Shown: in pieces, positions 22,999 through 35,706 of the stretch
Layout of the letters: each line of letters starts with the position of its first letter
Position numbering within the stretch: the first letter of the stretch is position 1
Source: Lathyrus oleraceus
Lineage: Eukaryota > Streptophyta > Magnoliopsida > Fabales > Fabaceae
Assembly (NCBI RefSeq): GCF_024323335.1
Contig: NC_066585.1
Location: forward strand, 81,443,359-81,507,358
Length of the DNA stretch: 64,000 bases
Direction of reading: 5' to 3'
Made by a program: the position numbers and the translations under genes
Notes under the pieces: generated by a model
Told to the model about the DNA's origin: nothing
Database searches by the model: none
Seen by the model: the letters and a program-made list of their open reading frames with translations, nothing else

Positions 22999-23891
22999 CC
23001 ATGAGAAGTTGACCTCTTGCTGGTCCATCTTCCCTAAGCGAGTCCCTCCTAGCTCGTGTGATTTCTTGTTTATTGGGTGTTCATGCTTTTGTACATTTAT
23101 TTACTTACTTGCTTGCATTCATCTGCTGTATCTGTTGGATCTGTTTGTTTGTTTGTTGGGATGGGATGTTCTACGAGAGATAAGCCCATTACCCAGGCTT
23201 GAGTGCACACACAGGTTTTAGAGTGGATGATCATGAGGCTTGCGTGGTATGTTGCTACGTTAAGTCGTTCGTGAAGAACCACACCCATACGAGGTTTCTC
23301 TTGGATATATTATGTCCTACGGATGTTCCGTAACGACATGATGTTCCTTTAGAAATCGTCGACTCTGGTGACCATTTCCCGAGAACTCAGTCGAGGCCTC
23401 TCCTCCGAGACGTGATTATGTTAGCTCTGGTGGGCGCATTCTCGCTGATCAATCCGAGGACCCCGAGACTGGGAACTTGCTTTAGGATGTCCTGTTGAGG
23501 GGAGTCAGTGGAGGTCTTTTATCCCGTAATAATGCCAAACCTTCAGTGGTAAACGTATTATTCGCGACTGAAGGGATGAAGTTGACGAACTTCTGTTCTT
23601 AGAACCTACCAGTGAGGGGCGGGCTAAATTCAGGAAACCTTAACCTCCAACCAACCCGGTTTTCTGGAGCAGAGCTTTGATCTTGTATTATATTCCTCAG
23701 TGGTTTTCTCTTCAGACAGTGTAACCCGACAGATGTTCAAGCAGATACAGCAATCCTGATTGACATACCACTGCATTGCATTCACATCATCACATCATTT
23801 GCATTCATATCATTTAACACATGTTTATCCATTTCAAGGGGGTTTACATCTTCTTCTTGATTCCAGTCGGAGTTTTTCTGGTTCTCTTAAG
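22999..23891 (+). other. Noncoding leader of E1
   Basis: About 0.9 kb lies between primer site and ORF1. The frame of ORF1 is open upstream to 23760, but the start matching E2 is the ATG at 23892 (MDIGRKRL). No structured element recognised. Confidence 0.6.
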
Positions 23892-25742
23892 ATGGATATT
23901 GGCAGAAAGAGACTTGTCGCCTACAAGTTTCCGGTGGTCTGTCTGGAGCCCATCCAACAGTTGATGCAGCTAATGGATCCTGGTTCTCTAGAAGGATTCC
24001 GAGAGGATTACGGTCTGATTCTAAGTTTCGTCACGGTTCTTTCCAAAGATCAACATGACGCCCTATTCACACTGCTACAGTTCTATGACCCTCCACTGAG
24101 ATGTTTCACCTTTCCGGATTATATTTTGGTCCCTACTCTGGAGAAGATTGCCAGTTTTCTCAGAGTTCCTATCAGGTCACAGTTATTGTTCTACAGTTCT
24201 GAGTTTCTGCCCGATCTCAGCATGGTTGCTTCAGCCACATATTTGGAGGAATCAGTCTGGAAGGCTAATATGTGTCAGAAGGGAGAAGTTAGTGGTTTTC
24301 ATCTGAGTTTCTTACTGGGAGAAGCAAAGAAGAAGCTGGAAGACGGTAACCAGAGGAGTTTCAATGCTGTGTTGGCTCTTTGCGTGTATGGGATTGTCTT
24401 GTTCCCTAATGTCGCCAAATTTGTGGACATGGACGCAATACGCCTCATCGTGTTGAGAAATCCAGTACCGACCTTGCTAGGAGATTTCTTTCATTCAGTG
24501 CACCATAGAAATTTGAATAGAAAAGGGGGATTGTTGAATTGTTGTGTGCCTTTGTTTTATAGGTGGTTCAGTTCTCACCTACCCAAATCAGGAGTGTTCG
24601 TTAATGTCAAGGACTCGTTGAGTTGGTCGAAGAGATTGATGGGGTTGAGAGCTGAAGATATTTCTTGGTGGTCCGACCGGAGCTTGCTTCGGGCAAATAT
24701 TATTCATAGTTGTGGGAACTTCCCAAATGTTCCGTTGGTAGGAAGAAGAGGAGGAATCAACTATAATCCTTCTCTAGCAGTTAGATAGTTTGGATATGCT
24801 TTAAGAACTCCGCCTTTGGAAAAGGATGTGGAAGAATCTCTGTTTTTCCATTCTTCGCCTGATTTGACGGTATCCCGTAAGGCAGCTGAGGCCTGGCTCA
24901 AGGTGATCAAGAGAGGAAGAACCGTCCTTGGAAAAGGAGATTGTAGAACTTACCCTCGGTATGAAGAGTGGCTTCAAGGAAGAGTCGAAGAGTTTGGTCT
25001 GCCGTTCCCTATTGAAGAACCTTTGTATTCACCTACTCCTGAGCAGTCAACAATGGTGAGCCGAGAGGAGTACGACAGGTTGAAGAGTGCCATGGAGGGA
25101 CTTCAAACCAAGAACTCAGAGTTAAGTGAGAAGTTGCAAGACTGTATGCATCAATTCCAGGAGGCAGAATATCAGAAGGGGGAAGCCGTCAGAGTGCAAA
25201 AGGAAGCAGAGAGGAGATTTGCTGTGGAGGCGGACTTCTTCAGGAAGACATACGAAGCCTTGAGATCATCCAGTTCTGAGTTGAGATGAGTCAAGCAGCA
25301 GTTAGTAGATGCTCATGGTAAATTAGTTGGGTGGCAGGAGCAATGGGATGCATTTTCAACTTCTCGGAAGGCAAAGGAGGAGGAGACAGTAGCCGAACTG
25401 ACTGGTCAGATAGAGAAATTGACAACTTTGCTGAAGGGGAAAAACAATGAGCTTTTGTGCGCCCGTTCTACTAATGGCTACATCACAGATCAACTCCATG
25501 AGGCTCGAGGACAGATTGAAGAACTCAAGGTGTTGGCAGGTTTGAAGAAATCCAGACTTGAAGAGGTATTCGGAGAAGATGATGGGAATTACTACAGAGA
25601 GCACATCAACGAACTGGATGGGATCATTCACAAGAGGAATCTGCTTATCCGGCATTTGACAGAATCTCCAGATCATCCCGACACGGTGGCATTACTGGAT
25701 GAAGTGAGGAGCAGTCCTTATGGGTTGTATACAGGAGGTTGA
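23892..25742 (+). pseudogene. Ogre ORF1 of E1, two nonsense mutations
   Basis: ORF1 is the extra gene that Ogre elements carry before gag; its role is unknown. The 616-codon frame begins MDIGRKRLVAYKFPVV. The N-terminal 300 residues resemble plant mobile-domain-like folds (RCFTFPDYILVPTLEKIASF, VPLVGRRGGINYNP). Residues about 385-460 form a coiled coil rich in E, K and Q (LKSAMEGLQTKNSELSEKLQ), followed by another heptad-like stretch to the end. Stops at 24786 (TAG, CAG in E2) and 25287 (TGA, CGA-type arginine codon expected) are both C-to-T changes. The E2 copy has the same length and its own different stops, so the family gene is about 616 residues. Confidence 0.8.
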
Positions 25743-26116
25743 TTTCCTGGTTTATGTTCCTCCCTTACTTTTTGTTTTGTTGCTGTGTAGTGATAACCCC
25801 CAGGCTTGTTGTGGGGATCCTCTTTTGATGTACTTTTGGCTAAGGCCCCTTTCCTGGAACTCATTTGTATGTTGGTTTCCCTTTGTTGCATCTTGATCTC
25901 AGAAGTTTATCCATGACTCAGTCTTCTTGCACTATTCGCCTGATGTGAGACTGGAATCAAGGGGGTAGAATACCTTTTGGATTTGATAAACATGGCATTG
26001 CATTTACATATTCATTGTCATATCTTGCATAACAGGTACCGCTGCAGTGTTCTCATATTGTTTGGTGTCCCACTAGCAGGATAGCTAACTCAGGCATTCA
26101 CCGATACGGTACCCGA
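25743..26116 (+). other. Spacer between ORF1 and gag in E1
   Basis: This stretch of about 370 bp is noncoding and conserved with E2 (56407-56798), with no stable frame. It may hold the signal for starting gag translation or a subgenomic transcript; nothing specific is visible. Confidence 0.5.
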
Positions 26117-28035
26117 ATGAATCAACAGAGAGCGATGGAGAGCCTACAAGCAGAGCTCGCCGAGATGAAGATTCGCATGAATCAATTCATGGATTTGGTT
26201 CAAGGGGTGGCTCAAGGACAACAGGAGCTTAGATTGTTGGTACAGAGGGATCCCCCTATTACTCAACCGGAGACGTTGGCTGATCCTCCAGCTGGAGAGG
26301 CTAATGGTCCCAATGGACCGGGGCCTATCTCGATCCCGCATGTCAACCTAGATCAACAACCCATTCAGGATGGTCAGGATGATCAGTTCCCCTTGCTTCA
26401 GGAAGACTTTGGCATGGACCCCATGTTTAGAAGATTGGAAGAGAGGTTGAAAGCAGTGGAAGGACAAAATCTTCTGGGAGTAGATGTTGCTGACTTGGGG
26501 CTGGTCCCAGGTGTGAGAGTGCCACCGAAATTCAAGGTCCCGATATTTGACAAATATCATGGCAGCTCTTGCCCCAAAACTTACGTGCAAGCCTATTTCC
26601 GTAAAATGGTTGCATACTCTGATAACGAGAAGCTACTTATGTACTTCTTCCAGGATAGCCTAGCTGGGGCATCCTTGGAATGGTATATGAGGTTGGACAG
26701 AGCCCACATCCGTTGCTGGAGGGATTTGGCAGAGGCTTTCGTGAAGCAGTATCAATATAATGCAGACATGGCTCCGGATAGAACTCAACTTCAGAATCTG
26801 TCTCTTAAAAGCAATGAGTGCTTCAGGGAATAAGCTCAACGCTGGAGGGATACAGCTTCCCGTGTTCAGCCTCCTATGTTGGAAAAGGAAATGGCCAACA
26901 TGTTCATGAATACGCTGCCTGGACCTTACTTGGAGCGTCTGGTAGGTTGCAATGCTTCCAACTTTGCTGATGTGGTCTCTACTGGAGAAAGGGTGGAGAA
27001 TTACCTAAAGACCTATAAGAGCCAGAGTGGAGGTGGATCCTCATCAGGGGTGAAGAAGCCGTTCATTCAGGGACAGAAGAGGAGAGAAGGGGATGCAAAT
27101 TCCATATCTTCTTATCAGAACAGGGATAACCGGAGGAATAATTTTCAGAATTATCATCAGCAACCGTATGTTGCGGCTGTGACCATTCCAACTGCAGCGC
27201 CACTACAACAACAACAATCACAACGTCAACCAGCTCAGTATCAACAGCAGCAGCAACCGGGTAACAGACCCGCTTATCAACAGAGGCAAAGGATGATGGA
27301 CCGGCGTTTCGACACCCTTCCAATGTCGTACGCTCAGTTGCTTTCTAGTCTTCAACAACTACAACTTGTGCAACTGCGCACTCTGGCCCCTCCTATTGGT
27401 AGACTTCCGGTGGGTTACGACGCCAACGCTAGGTGTAGCTTCCACTCTGGGGCACCTGGCTACAATATTGAGAACTGCAAAGCTTTTAAGCACGTAGTTC
27501 AGGACCTCATAGATTCAAAGGCCATCCACCTTGCACCGGCTCCGAATGTCGTTAACAATCCCATGCCCCAGCATGGTGGTGCGAACGTTAATATGATGGA
27601 AGGAAAAGCCAAGTCCATTAAGGATGTGTTGAAGTTGAAGACTCCATTGTTGGATATCAAAGGATGCTTGCTGAAGGCCGATGTTTTCCCCGGTTGTGGG
27701 AAGGGTTGTTTGGATTGTGCCACTCAGAGTGGAGGTTGTTTGAAGCTACAGCAGGGTATCCAGGCCTTGCTCGACAAAGGTATCCTCCAGGTTGAAGATT
27801 TGTCTGTCCAAGAGTCTATGGAAGGGGTTGAGGAAGAAGTGTTTGAAGATGCTACCGATGAATTCGCAGATGTTGTTCCTGTTAATTTTGTGATTCCCAG
27901 TGAGGTCTCTGCGGTCAACAATGAAGATGGGGATAGTGATTGCGACATCGACAACTGGGTGCGTCCGAGGATCCCGGGTGAAGTCATCAACAATTGGTCT
28001 TCTGAGGAGATTGTCCAAGTCACTTTTCTGAAGGA
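26117..28035 (+). pseudogene. gag: gag of E1, one nonsense mutation, protease segment deleted
   Basis: Gag builds the particle and binds the RNA. The frame starts MNQQRAMESLQAELAEMKIR. It has a coiled N-terminus, the retrotransposon gag core (FRKMVAYSDNEKLLMYFFQD, LDRAHIRCWRDLAEAF), a Q-rich linker, and a zinc-knuckle-like CSFHSGAPGYNIENC in which the second histidine of E2 is Y. A TAA at 26831 replaces the TAC of E2. Near 27880-27905 the frame jumps from EFADVVP to EVSAVNNEDGDSD. Roughly 1.5 kb present in E2, including the DTGSS protease, is absent. The frame ends at a splice donor overlapping its stop (28036). Confidence 0.88.
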
Positions 28036-28282
28036 GTAATTTTCTTTGTTTATTCATGCATGTCCAAGTCTTACGTTCCGCCCAGGGCGTAATGACTCAT
28101 TGTAGGGCCCGTCTATGTGACACTTTCATTTTTATCATAAATAAAGGACGTATTTTTGCATTCAAATATTTCGTTCCCTGTCTTTCTATTTTTGTAGTTT
28201 TTCAAAATTAAAAAAATGGCAATGTTTTGTTTAGTTTTCACTTCTTGTTCACACTCATAAGCACATACCATCACTCATGCAG
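28036..28282 (+). other. Predicted intron between gag-protease and reverse transcriptase in E1
   Basis: The donor GTAATTTTC overlaps the gag stop codon, and the acceptor CATGCAG precedes ATGCACATC at 28283. Removing 247 bp joins gag in frame to CTSPDPIDNGSAMARFDF and the polymerase frame. The matching E2 intron (245 bp) also restores frame. An intron at this place is a known Ogre feature. Confidence 0.78.
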
Positions 28283-31200
28283 ATGCACATCACCGGATCC
28301 TATTGATAACGGTTCTGCTATGGCTCGCTTCGACTTTGAAAATCCAATCTTTCAAGCTGAAAAAGAGGGTGATGAAGACTGTGAACTCCCTGAAGAACTT
28401 TCCAGGTTCTTAAAACAGGAAGAAAGGGTCATTCAACCGTATCAAGAGCCTACTGAAGTGATTAATCTCGGCACCGAGGACGCCAAGAGAGAAATCAAGA
28501 TAGGGGTTGCTTTGGGAGATGATGTGAAGAAAGGGCTGATTGAATTGCTGCAAAAATACGTTGACATCTTCGCCTGGTCTTATCAGGACATGCCCGGGCT
28601 GGACACAGACATCGTGGTACACCGCTTGCCTCTCAAAGAAGGTTGTCCTCCGGTCAAGCAGAAGCTCAGAAGAACAAGACCAGAGATGGCTGTCAAGATA
28701 AAGGAAGAAGTGCAAAAGCAGTTGGATGCAGGGTTTCTGGCAGTCACCAATTATCCGCCATGGGTTGCAAACATCGTCCCAGTACCTAAGAAGGATGGAA
28801 AGGTACGGATGTGTGTCGACTACCGGGATCTGAACAGAGCTAGCCCTAAAGATGATTTCCCATTACCTCACATCGACGTTTTGGTGGATAATACAGCTCA
28901 GTTCTCGGTATTCTCCTTCATGGATGGCTTTTCTGGCTATAACCAAATCAAGATGGCACCAGAAGACATGGAAAAGACAACTTTCATAACCCCATGGGGC
29001 ACCTTCTGCTACAAGGTGATGCCGTTTGGTCTGAAAAATGCCAGAGCAACATATCAACGAGCTATGGTGACTCTGTTCCATGATATGATTCATCATGAAA
29101 TCGAGGTTTATGTGGACGATATGATTGCCAAATCTCAGACAGAAGAAGAACATTTGGTGAATTTGCAGAAACTGTTTGAGCGTTTGAGGAAATTCAAACT
29201 GAGACTTAACCCAAACAAGTGCACTTTCGGGGTGAGATCGGGAAAATTGCTGGGTTTTATCGTTAGCGGAAAAGGGATTGAGGTGGATCCCGACAAAGTA
29301 AAAGCGATACAGGAAATGCCAGAGCCAAGAACAGAGAAGCAAGTCCGTAGTTTCTTAGGGAGGTTGAACTACATTGCAAGGTTCATCTCTCACCTAACAA
29401 CCACGTGTGAGCCAATTTTCAAATTGCTGAAGAAAGATCAGGCTATCAGGTGGAATGAAGATTGTCAAAGGGCTTTCGAGAAGATAAAAGAGTATCTACA
29501 GAAACCTCCGATCCTTATACCTCCAGTTCCTGGGAGACCTCTGATAATGTACCTATCAGTGACTGAGAACTCGATGGGGTGTGTATTGGGACAGCATGAC
29601 GAGTCTGGTCGAAAAGAGCATGCCATATACTACCTTAGCAAAAAGTTTACCGACTGTGAAGTCAAATATTCGTAGCTTGAGAAAACTTGTTGTGCTTTGG
29701 CCTGGGCTGCTCGCCGACTGAGGCAGTATATGTTGAACCATACTACCTTGTTGATTTCTAAGATGGATCCAGTGAAGTACATCTTTGAGAAGCCGGCTCT
29801 CACCGGACGTGTTGCCCGTTGCCAGATGATTTTAACAGAGTATGATATCCAGTATATATCCCAGAAAGCCATCAAAGGGAGTATTCTGTCAGACTATCTT
29901 GCTCAGTAGCCGATTGATGATTATGAGCCGATGAAGTTTGATTTTCCAGATGAAGACATCATGTTCCTCAAGATGAAAGACTGTGAAGAGCCAGTTGTTG
30001 AGGAGGGACCTGATCCAAATGAAAAGTGGACTTTGTTGTTTGATGGGGCTGTCAATGCTAGAGGAAGTGGAATTGGTGTTGTCATTACAACTTCGAAAGG
30101 TGCCCACATACCTTTCACCGCTCGTTTGACTTTTGAGTGCACAAATAATGAAGCTGAGTACGAGGCTTGTATCTTGGGTATTGAGCAAGCCATTGATCTG
30201 AGAATCAAGACTCTGGACATCTTCGGAGATTCAGCTCTGGTGATCAATCAAGTGAATGGTGATTGGAATACTCTCCAACCCACTCTGGTCCCCTACAAAG
30301 ACTACATGAGAAGACTGTTGACTTTCTTCACAACAGTAAAATTGTATCATATACCTCGTGATGAGAACCAGATGGCAGACGCACTTGCTACTCTATCCTC
30401 CATGATCAAGGTAATTCGTTGGAACCATGCTCCCAGGATCGATGTGATGCGCCTTGATAGGGCCGCATATGTGTTTGCTGCTGAACTGGTAGTCGATGAC
30501 AAGCCCTAGTATCACGACATCAAGTGCTTTCTGAAGAATCAAGAGTACCCTGCAGGGGCATCCAACAATGACAGAAAGACTTTGAGAAGATTGGCAGGCA
30601 GTTTCTTCTTGAACAAAGACGATGTGCTGTATAAGAGGAACTTCGACATGGTCTTGCTCAGATGCGTGGACAGACACGAGGCGTACATGTTAATGCAGGA
30701 AGTTCATGAAGGTTCCTTCGGTACTCATGCCGGCGGACATGCAATGGCTAAGAAATTGTTGAGAGCGGGTTATTATTGGATGACCATGGAGTCAGATTGC
30801 TTTAAATATGCTCGGAAGTGTCATAAATGCCAGATTTATGCTGATAAGGTGCATGTACCGCCAAATCCTCTAAATGTGATGTCTTCTCCGTGGCCGTTTT
30901 CTATGTGGGGCATTGACATGATTGGAAAGATTGAGCCGACTGCTTCCAATGGGCATCGCTTCATCCTTGTTGCCATCGACTATTTCACCAAGTGGGTCGA
31001 GGCAGCGTCGTTCGCGAATGTCACCAGACATGTGGTTGCCCGTTTCATCAAGAAAGAAATAATTTGTCGCTATGGGATTCCCGAAAGAATCATTACTGAT
31101 AATGGTTCTAATCTCAACAACAAAATGATGAAGGAGTTGTGTCGGAACTTCAACATTCAGCATCACAATTCTTCCCCTTACCGCCCTAAGATGAACGACG

Positions 31201-31757
31201 CTGTTGAGGTGGCAAATAAGAACATAAAGAAGATTGTGCAGAAGATGGTCGTCACGTACAGAGATTGGCATGAGATGCTACCTTTCGCCTTGCATGGGTA
31301 CCGTACTTCAGTACGTACGTCGACCGGGGCAACCCCTTACTCCCTTGTGTATGGTATGGAAGCAGTCCTACCTGTTGAAGTGGAGATTCCTTCTCTAAGA
31401 GTCTTGTTGGATGTCAAGTTAGACGAAGCCGAATGGATTCGGACAAGGTTCAATGAGTTAAGTCTTATCGAAGAGAAGCGAATGGCAGCCATTTGTCATG
31501 GGCAGTTGTATCAGAGTCGGATGAAGAGAGCCTTTGATCAGAAAGTGTGTCCTCGTTGTTTCCAAGTCGGAGATTTAGTGTTGAAAAGGATCCTTCCTCC
31601 TCAGACAGATCACAGGGGAAATTGGACTCCTAACTATGATGGACCGTATATTGTCACCAAGGTTTTTGATGGTGGGGCCTTAATGCTTGCAACTATGGAT
31701 GGTGAAAACTTCACTTCCCCTGTGAACTCAGACGCAGTTAAAAAATACTTCGCATAA
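28283..31757 (+). pseudogene. pol: pol of E1: reverse transcriptase, RNase H, second RNase H, integrase
   Basis: One frame of 1157 codons. The reverse transcriptase has WVANIVPVPKKDGKVRMCVD, FCYKVMPFGLKNA and the catalytic YVDD (29109-29120). The first RNase H follows (YYLSKKFTDCEVKYS), then a second, archaeal-type RNase H (WTLLFDGAVNARGSGIG, TNNEAEYEAC, DSALVINQVNGDW) typical of the Tat lineage. The integrase has an HHCC finger (EVHEGSFGTHAGG, CHKCQIY), aspartates in MWGIDMIG and IITDNGSN, and the glutamate in NDAVEVANK. It ends DAVKKYFA. Stops at 29673 (CAG to TAG), 29907 (CAG to TAG) and 30507 (TGG to TAG) break it, so it is inactive although every domain is present. Confidence 0.92.
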
Positions 31758-33992
31758 AATAGACCCGCTGGACAGTAAAAAGAATAGTCCAGGCAAAAAT
31801 GGGCATCCCGACGAACCAAGAAAATGAAAAGGTTCGGGCAAAAATTAGGGATTAAAAATGAAAAGATCGTACACCCGGTAAGTTGAAAACCTGAAAAGGC
31901 AACTTAGGCAAAAATGGGTATCCCAGTGGATTGAAAACCCGAAAAGGGCGATCCAGGCAAAAGTTAGGGATTAAGCGAATGACTGCGTTCTGAGTTAGTT
32001 CTGAATCTCATCTCATGTCGATGACTGGAAATTTTCGAAAGGTAGGAAACAGTCCAATCACCTTTTCAAAAGGCTGATTATCTGGAGGATCTTAAAGACG
32101 GGCAAGTCATAGCAGAATTGGAACCCAATAGAAATCCATTTCACATTGCCATTAGATTAATTTCTGTTTTTATCTTTTGTGCGATTACCTCTTTCCAGGG
32201 ATTGCTTCCTGATGTAAATACCTATTCAAGGCCATTCAATCAATAAAATCATGTTATTCAGTATATCTCTGTTTTCATTTTCATTTTACTGTTTTGTTTG
32301 CAAAAATGACGTCCGAATTTTTGATAAACATTGCATCATGACACATAAGGGCTTTACAGGTACATGCTTAATAAACATTTAAAATTGATGTAAATTTTAA
32401 GTGCTTTAGATCGTCTATTCAGAACAGATACCCTCGGGGCATTTCCTTAAAATCCCCTGCAAATGATCGTGAATATCTTCCCCAGTGAAGTCGCCAACAG
32501 ACGAATCCGGTGTCTTATCCCTGCAGAGCTGATCAGAGTGTTGGATTCTTCAATCCCCAGCAGGTTCTCACCATCGTACTTCCCCAAGCGGTTGTTTCAG
32601 AATATACACCCCCCAGCGGAGTTGACAGTGCCAGACTGTATCTTCCCAGCAGAAGTGGCTGCTCCTTAGAGTTCGAGGCCAGATCGATAATCCCAATGCC
32701 AGATCCATGGTTTCTTTCCTTGAAGCAGAACCTCGGTACCGTATCGGTGTTTGCTTCCCTTGCTGAGTTATCTCTCGCAAATCGTGGTTGCCAGAACCAT
32801 TATCGCTTTCCCCAACAGCAGGTTTTCAGTGTCGTTCTCTCCCCAGTAAGAATCTCGGTATTTCGTCATTGCTAGAACACCGTGTGGCGGGTCATTTCCC
32901 CACAGAATTCTTTGCGCTGTGCATCTCCAACAGCCTTGCCAGAGTCCAGAAGATGGTGATCATTTCCCCAGTAGATCCCCTTGCCTCAGCTTGGCATTCT
33001 ACCCAGTATTTCGCATCCCTGCATGTAGAATCATATTGCATTGCATCCTCCCAAATCGCGTAGCATTTCCATTTTCATGGAGCATTACGCCATTGAAAGA
33101 TTCAAACATACGCATGTAAGCATAAAACATTCTCGGTATCCCAAGTGATAAGCTAGAAGTTGTTTCCAGTACTCAGACTGAAGATTGTTCATTACCCACC
33201 TTGGTTATCCCCAGCAAGTGTCATTGGCCCATGCGCCGCCTTTATTATCATTCCCTATTTCTGCCAATGCTGACAGGCATGAAGTTTTCCGATGTTCAGA
33301 TCGAAGAAGTTTTCGACGTTCAGGTCGATGCAACTTGTGGCATTCAGGCCAGTTTTCCGGTATCCAGACCGAAGTGGCATTCAGGCCAGTTTTCCGGTAT
33401 CCAGACCGAAGTGGCATTCAGGCCAGTGTTCCGATGTTCAGATCAAAGAAGTTTTCGACGTTCAGGTCGATGCGACTTGTGGCATTCAGGCCAGTGTTCC
33501 GATATTCAGATTGAAGTGACATTCAGGCCAGTGTTCCGATATTCAGATCGAAGTGGCATTCAGGCCAGTTTTCCCGATATTCAGATCGAAGTGGCATTCA
33601 GGCCAAGTCTTTCCGATGTTCATATCGAAGAAGTTTCCGACGTTCAGGTCGATGCGACTTGTGGCATTCAGGGCAATTTTCGATGTTCAGATCGAAGTCA
33701 TTTCCAGTATTCAGACTGATGAGCGGCATTCAGGCCATGGTTATTTCTGTGTTACCATTTATTCTAGTATCCAAGTTAACATTCTTTTTCGGTATTCAGA
33801 CTGACTCTCACCGTACCAGACAGATTCTTCTTTCAAGACCACCTCTTTGCCGATTCTGACAGACATTGTTACTTCACTTCACTTCAGTGCAAATTTTTGG
33901 GCTTTTATTGTATTCAATCCCTTGATACCTCGAAAGTACGAAAGCAGCTGCCATCTTCTTTTCGGGTCTCCAGTTGATTGAATAGGGGCAGC
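31758..33992 (+). other. 3' noncoding region of E1
   Basis: From 31760 to 31980 a GGCAAAAATGGG / GAAAAGG pattern repeats loosely. From about 32480 to 33230 a degenerate repeat is built round TCCCCAGCAG. From 33285 to 33735 come the 37-bp-type tandem repeats. The region ends in the polypurine tract AATAGGGGCAGC (33981-33992). Long repeat-rich 3' regions are usual in Ogre elements. Confidence 0.75.
33285..33735 (+). repeat. Tandem repeats before the 3' LTR of E1
   Basis: Units read TCAGGCCAGTTTTCCGGTAT followed by CCAGACCGAAGTGGCAT (37 bp), mixed with longer variants containing GATGTTCAGATCGAAGAAG. About 11 units are present. Because 37 is not a multiple of three, frames stay open in several phases, giving false ORFs. 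Confidence 0.85.
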
Positions 33993-35706
33993 TCTAATAC
34001 CCCAAAATTTACCCTTCATTTTTCCTGGAAGCATACGCTTTACACCTCATGCATGCATTCATTTTTAGGTCATTTAACATTAGATACATTGCATTTCATC
34101 ATATCAATTAGAATTAGATCCAAGAAACATAAAATAAATAAAAAAAAGCGAAAAAAAAAAGTTAAAAATAAATAAATAAAATTAATTAAATAAATAAATA
34201 AAATATAACAAATTTTTTTGGACTTGGGTCTCCCTCATTTGAGCCCACTACCCACGAAAATCAGTCTATAAATACTGAAGTTTCAGTAGAGGAAAACACA
34301 CTTGGAGTTACACTGGGAGATTCACTGGAGAAAGATTTTGAGAGAAGGAAACCTAGGAACTACTCTGCAGCGACCTTCAGGCATCCCTGAGAAGTTCACT
34401 CCGCCTCACATAAACCCTAGTATTACTTTGAAGATCCGGCCGTACCATTCAATCTTAATCAATCTCTCCAATCAGGTTTGCCATATATCCATCATCTTTA
34501 TGCCTTTAATTTGAATGCTCTAAATGTATGAGGTATTATGGGTGAATTTGATACCCTTTTGATGCATGTGTTTGACAAGAGGTTTAGGCCTCCTACCCTT
34601 GATTGCTTTTTGTGAGCTTTTTGTGAATTTTGATGGAATTATTCATGTGGTTACATTTTGATTTAGGGGCAACTCTTGGTTACCCTATTTTGTTTCTCTA
34701 ACCTGTCTTTGTGTTGCCATGGCATTGTTCTCCCCGGATTTCACCTTGTTTGTCTAACCTTTCTGTTGAGTTTTCGTGAGGGCTCACATACTCTTGCAGG
34801 GGTACCATCCGGAGGTTTATCCTGATTAATCGTATTGACTGATTTTCTTTGATGGTCTAGCTGGAGAGATCTCAGGGTTGCTAATCCTTTAATTGCTGTA
34901 ACTTCGGATCTTTATCCGTGTGGTAATTTTTTCCTTTTCTCGTACTTTATCGCTTTCTTAGCTGGAAGACCTCGATAGGAGGCAATGTTTGAGCCCCTTG
35001 GTGGCATTTTACTTTGAGATACATGTTTTGTGTTTTGTATTCATATCCCCACATGTAGCGCGGTTCCTTCGTCAAGGACTGCCTGTTTGCCCTCGAGCAT
35101 CCCAAACCCTAAAACCCAAAGCAACACGTTTACTCCTTCTACTACAGGCGAGTAAGTCTCCAAAGGTCGAGCATCCGGTAGATTGCGTAGTGACGTCGTT
35201 CGTCCAAAACCCAATCCACAACCCCGTAGTTAGCCGAACTACGGCTTGCTCTGATTCTCATTCCAGATGAGATACGTAGGCATAAGACGCGATGTCTTAG
35301 CGAGCACACATCCCCCAACCCATAGGTCAGCCGAGCTACGAAGACTCTGATTCTCATATTCAGATGAGATACGTATGCAGTGGATGCGACATCCGCGCGA
35401 GTCATTTCTTTAAACCTTTTTAGTAAATAAACACATTAGGTAAACCCACACCCTTTAGACGAAAACCACAAAAGTGGATCCCGTAGAGTACTACGGATGC
35501 GTAGGGGTGCTAATACCTTCCCTTCGCATAACCGACTCCCGAACCCAAGATTTGGTTGCGAGACCCCGTCTTGTCCTTTCCTTTTTCAGGTTTACTTCGA
35601 GCGTTTCCTTTCCCTCCTTTGGGATGAATAACGCACGGTGGCGACTCTCCTGTCTTTTTCTTTCGCCGGTTGTTTTTTCGCGCACTGTATTTTTCAGGTT
35701 GCGACA
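33993..35706 (+). repeat. 3' LTR of E1
   Basis: It matches the 5' LTR almost throughout but keeps the 39 bp lost there (about 35190-35228). Its first bases are TCTAATACCCC, so the terminal TG has mutated to TC. A TATA box lies at 34267-34274 and it ends GGTTGCGACA. Confidence 0.92.

Larger units (their letters stand above)
21305..35706 (+). mobile_element. Ogre/Tat-type LTR retrotransposon E1 (14.4 kb), inactive
   Basis: Two LTRs of 1674 and 1714 bp enclose an 11-kb body. Order: arginine-tRNA primer site, ORF1, gag, intron, reverse transcriptase, RNase H, second RNase H, integrase, repeat-rich 3' noncoding DNA, polypurine tract. The extra ORF1, the intron and the second RNase H are Ogre/Tat hallmarks. 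CTCAT before and CTTAT after form a 5-bp target duplication with one change. The protease segment is missing and six in-frame stops interrupt the three reading frames. Confidence 0.93.

Noticed and set aside
22300..23221. Small frames inside E1 LTRs (also at 34989-35713), such as those around 22453-23012
   Set aside because: They repeat in both LTRs, have no domain, and cross the LTR-to-primer-site border.
28863..29342. Antisense frames of 100-190 codons opposite gag and pol, also at 51728-52207 and 50722-51297
   Set aside because: They mirror strongly coding DNA, have no recognisable domain, and appear at the same place in both copies because of the coding strand.
33185..33860. Overlapping frames rich in FRYPDRSGIQ-type words, also at 47918-48449 and 61726-62257
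   Set aside because: They arise from the 37-bp tandem repeat, which stays open in several frames and on both strands.
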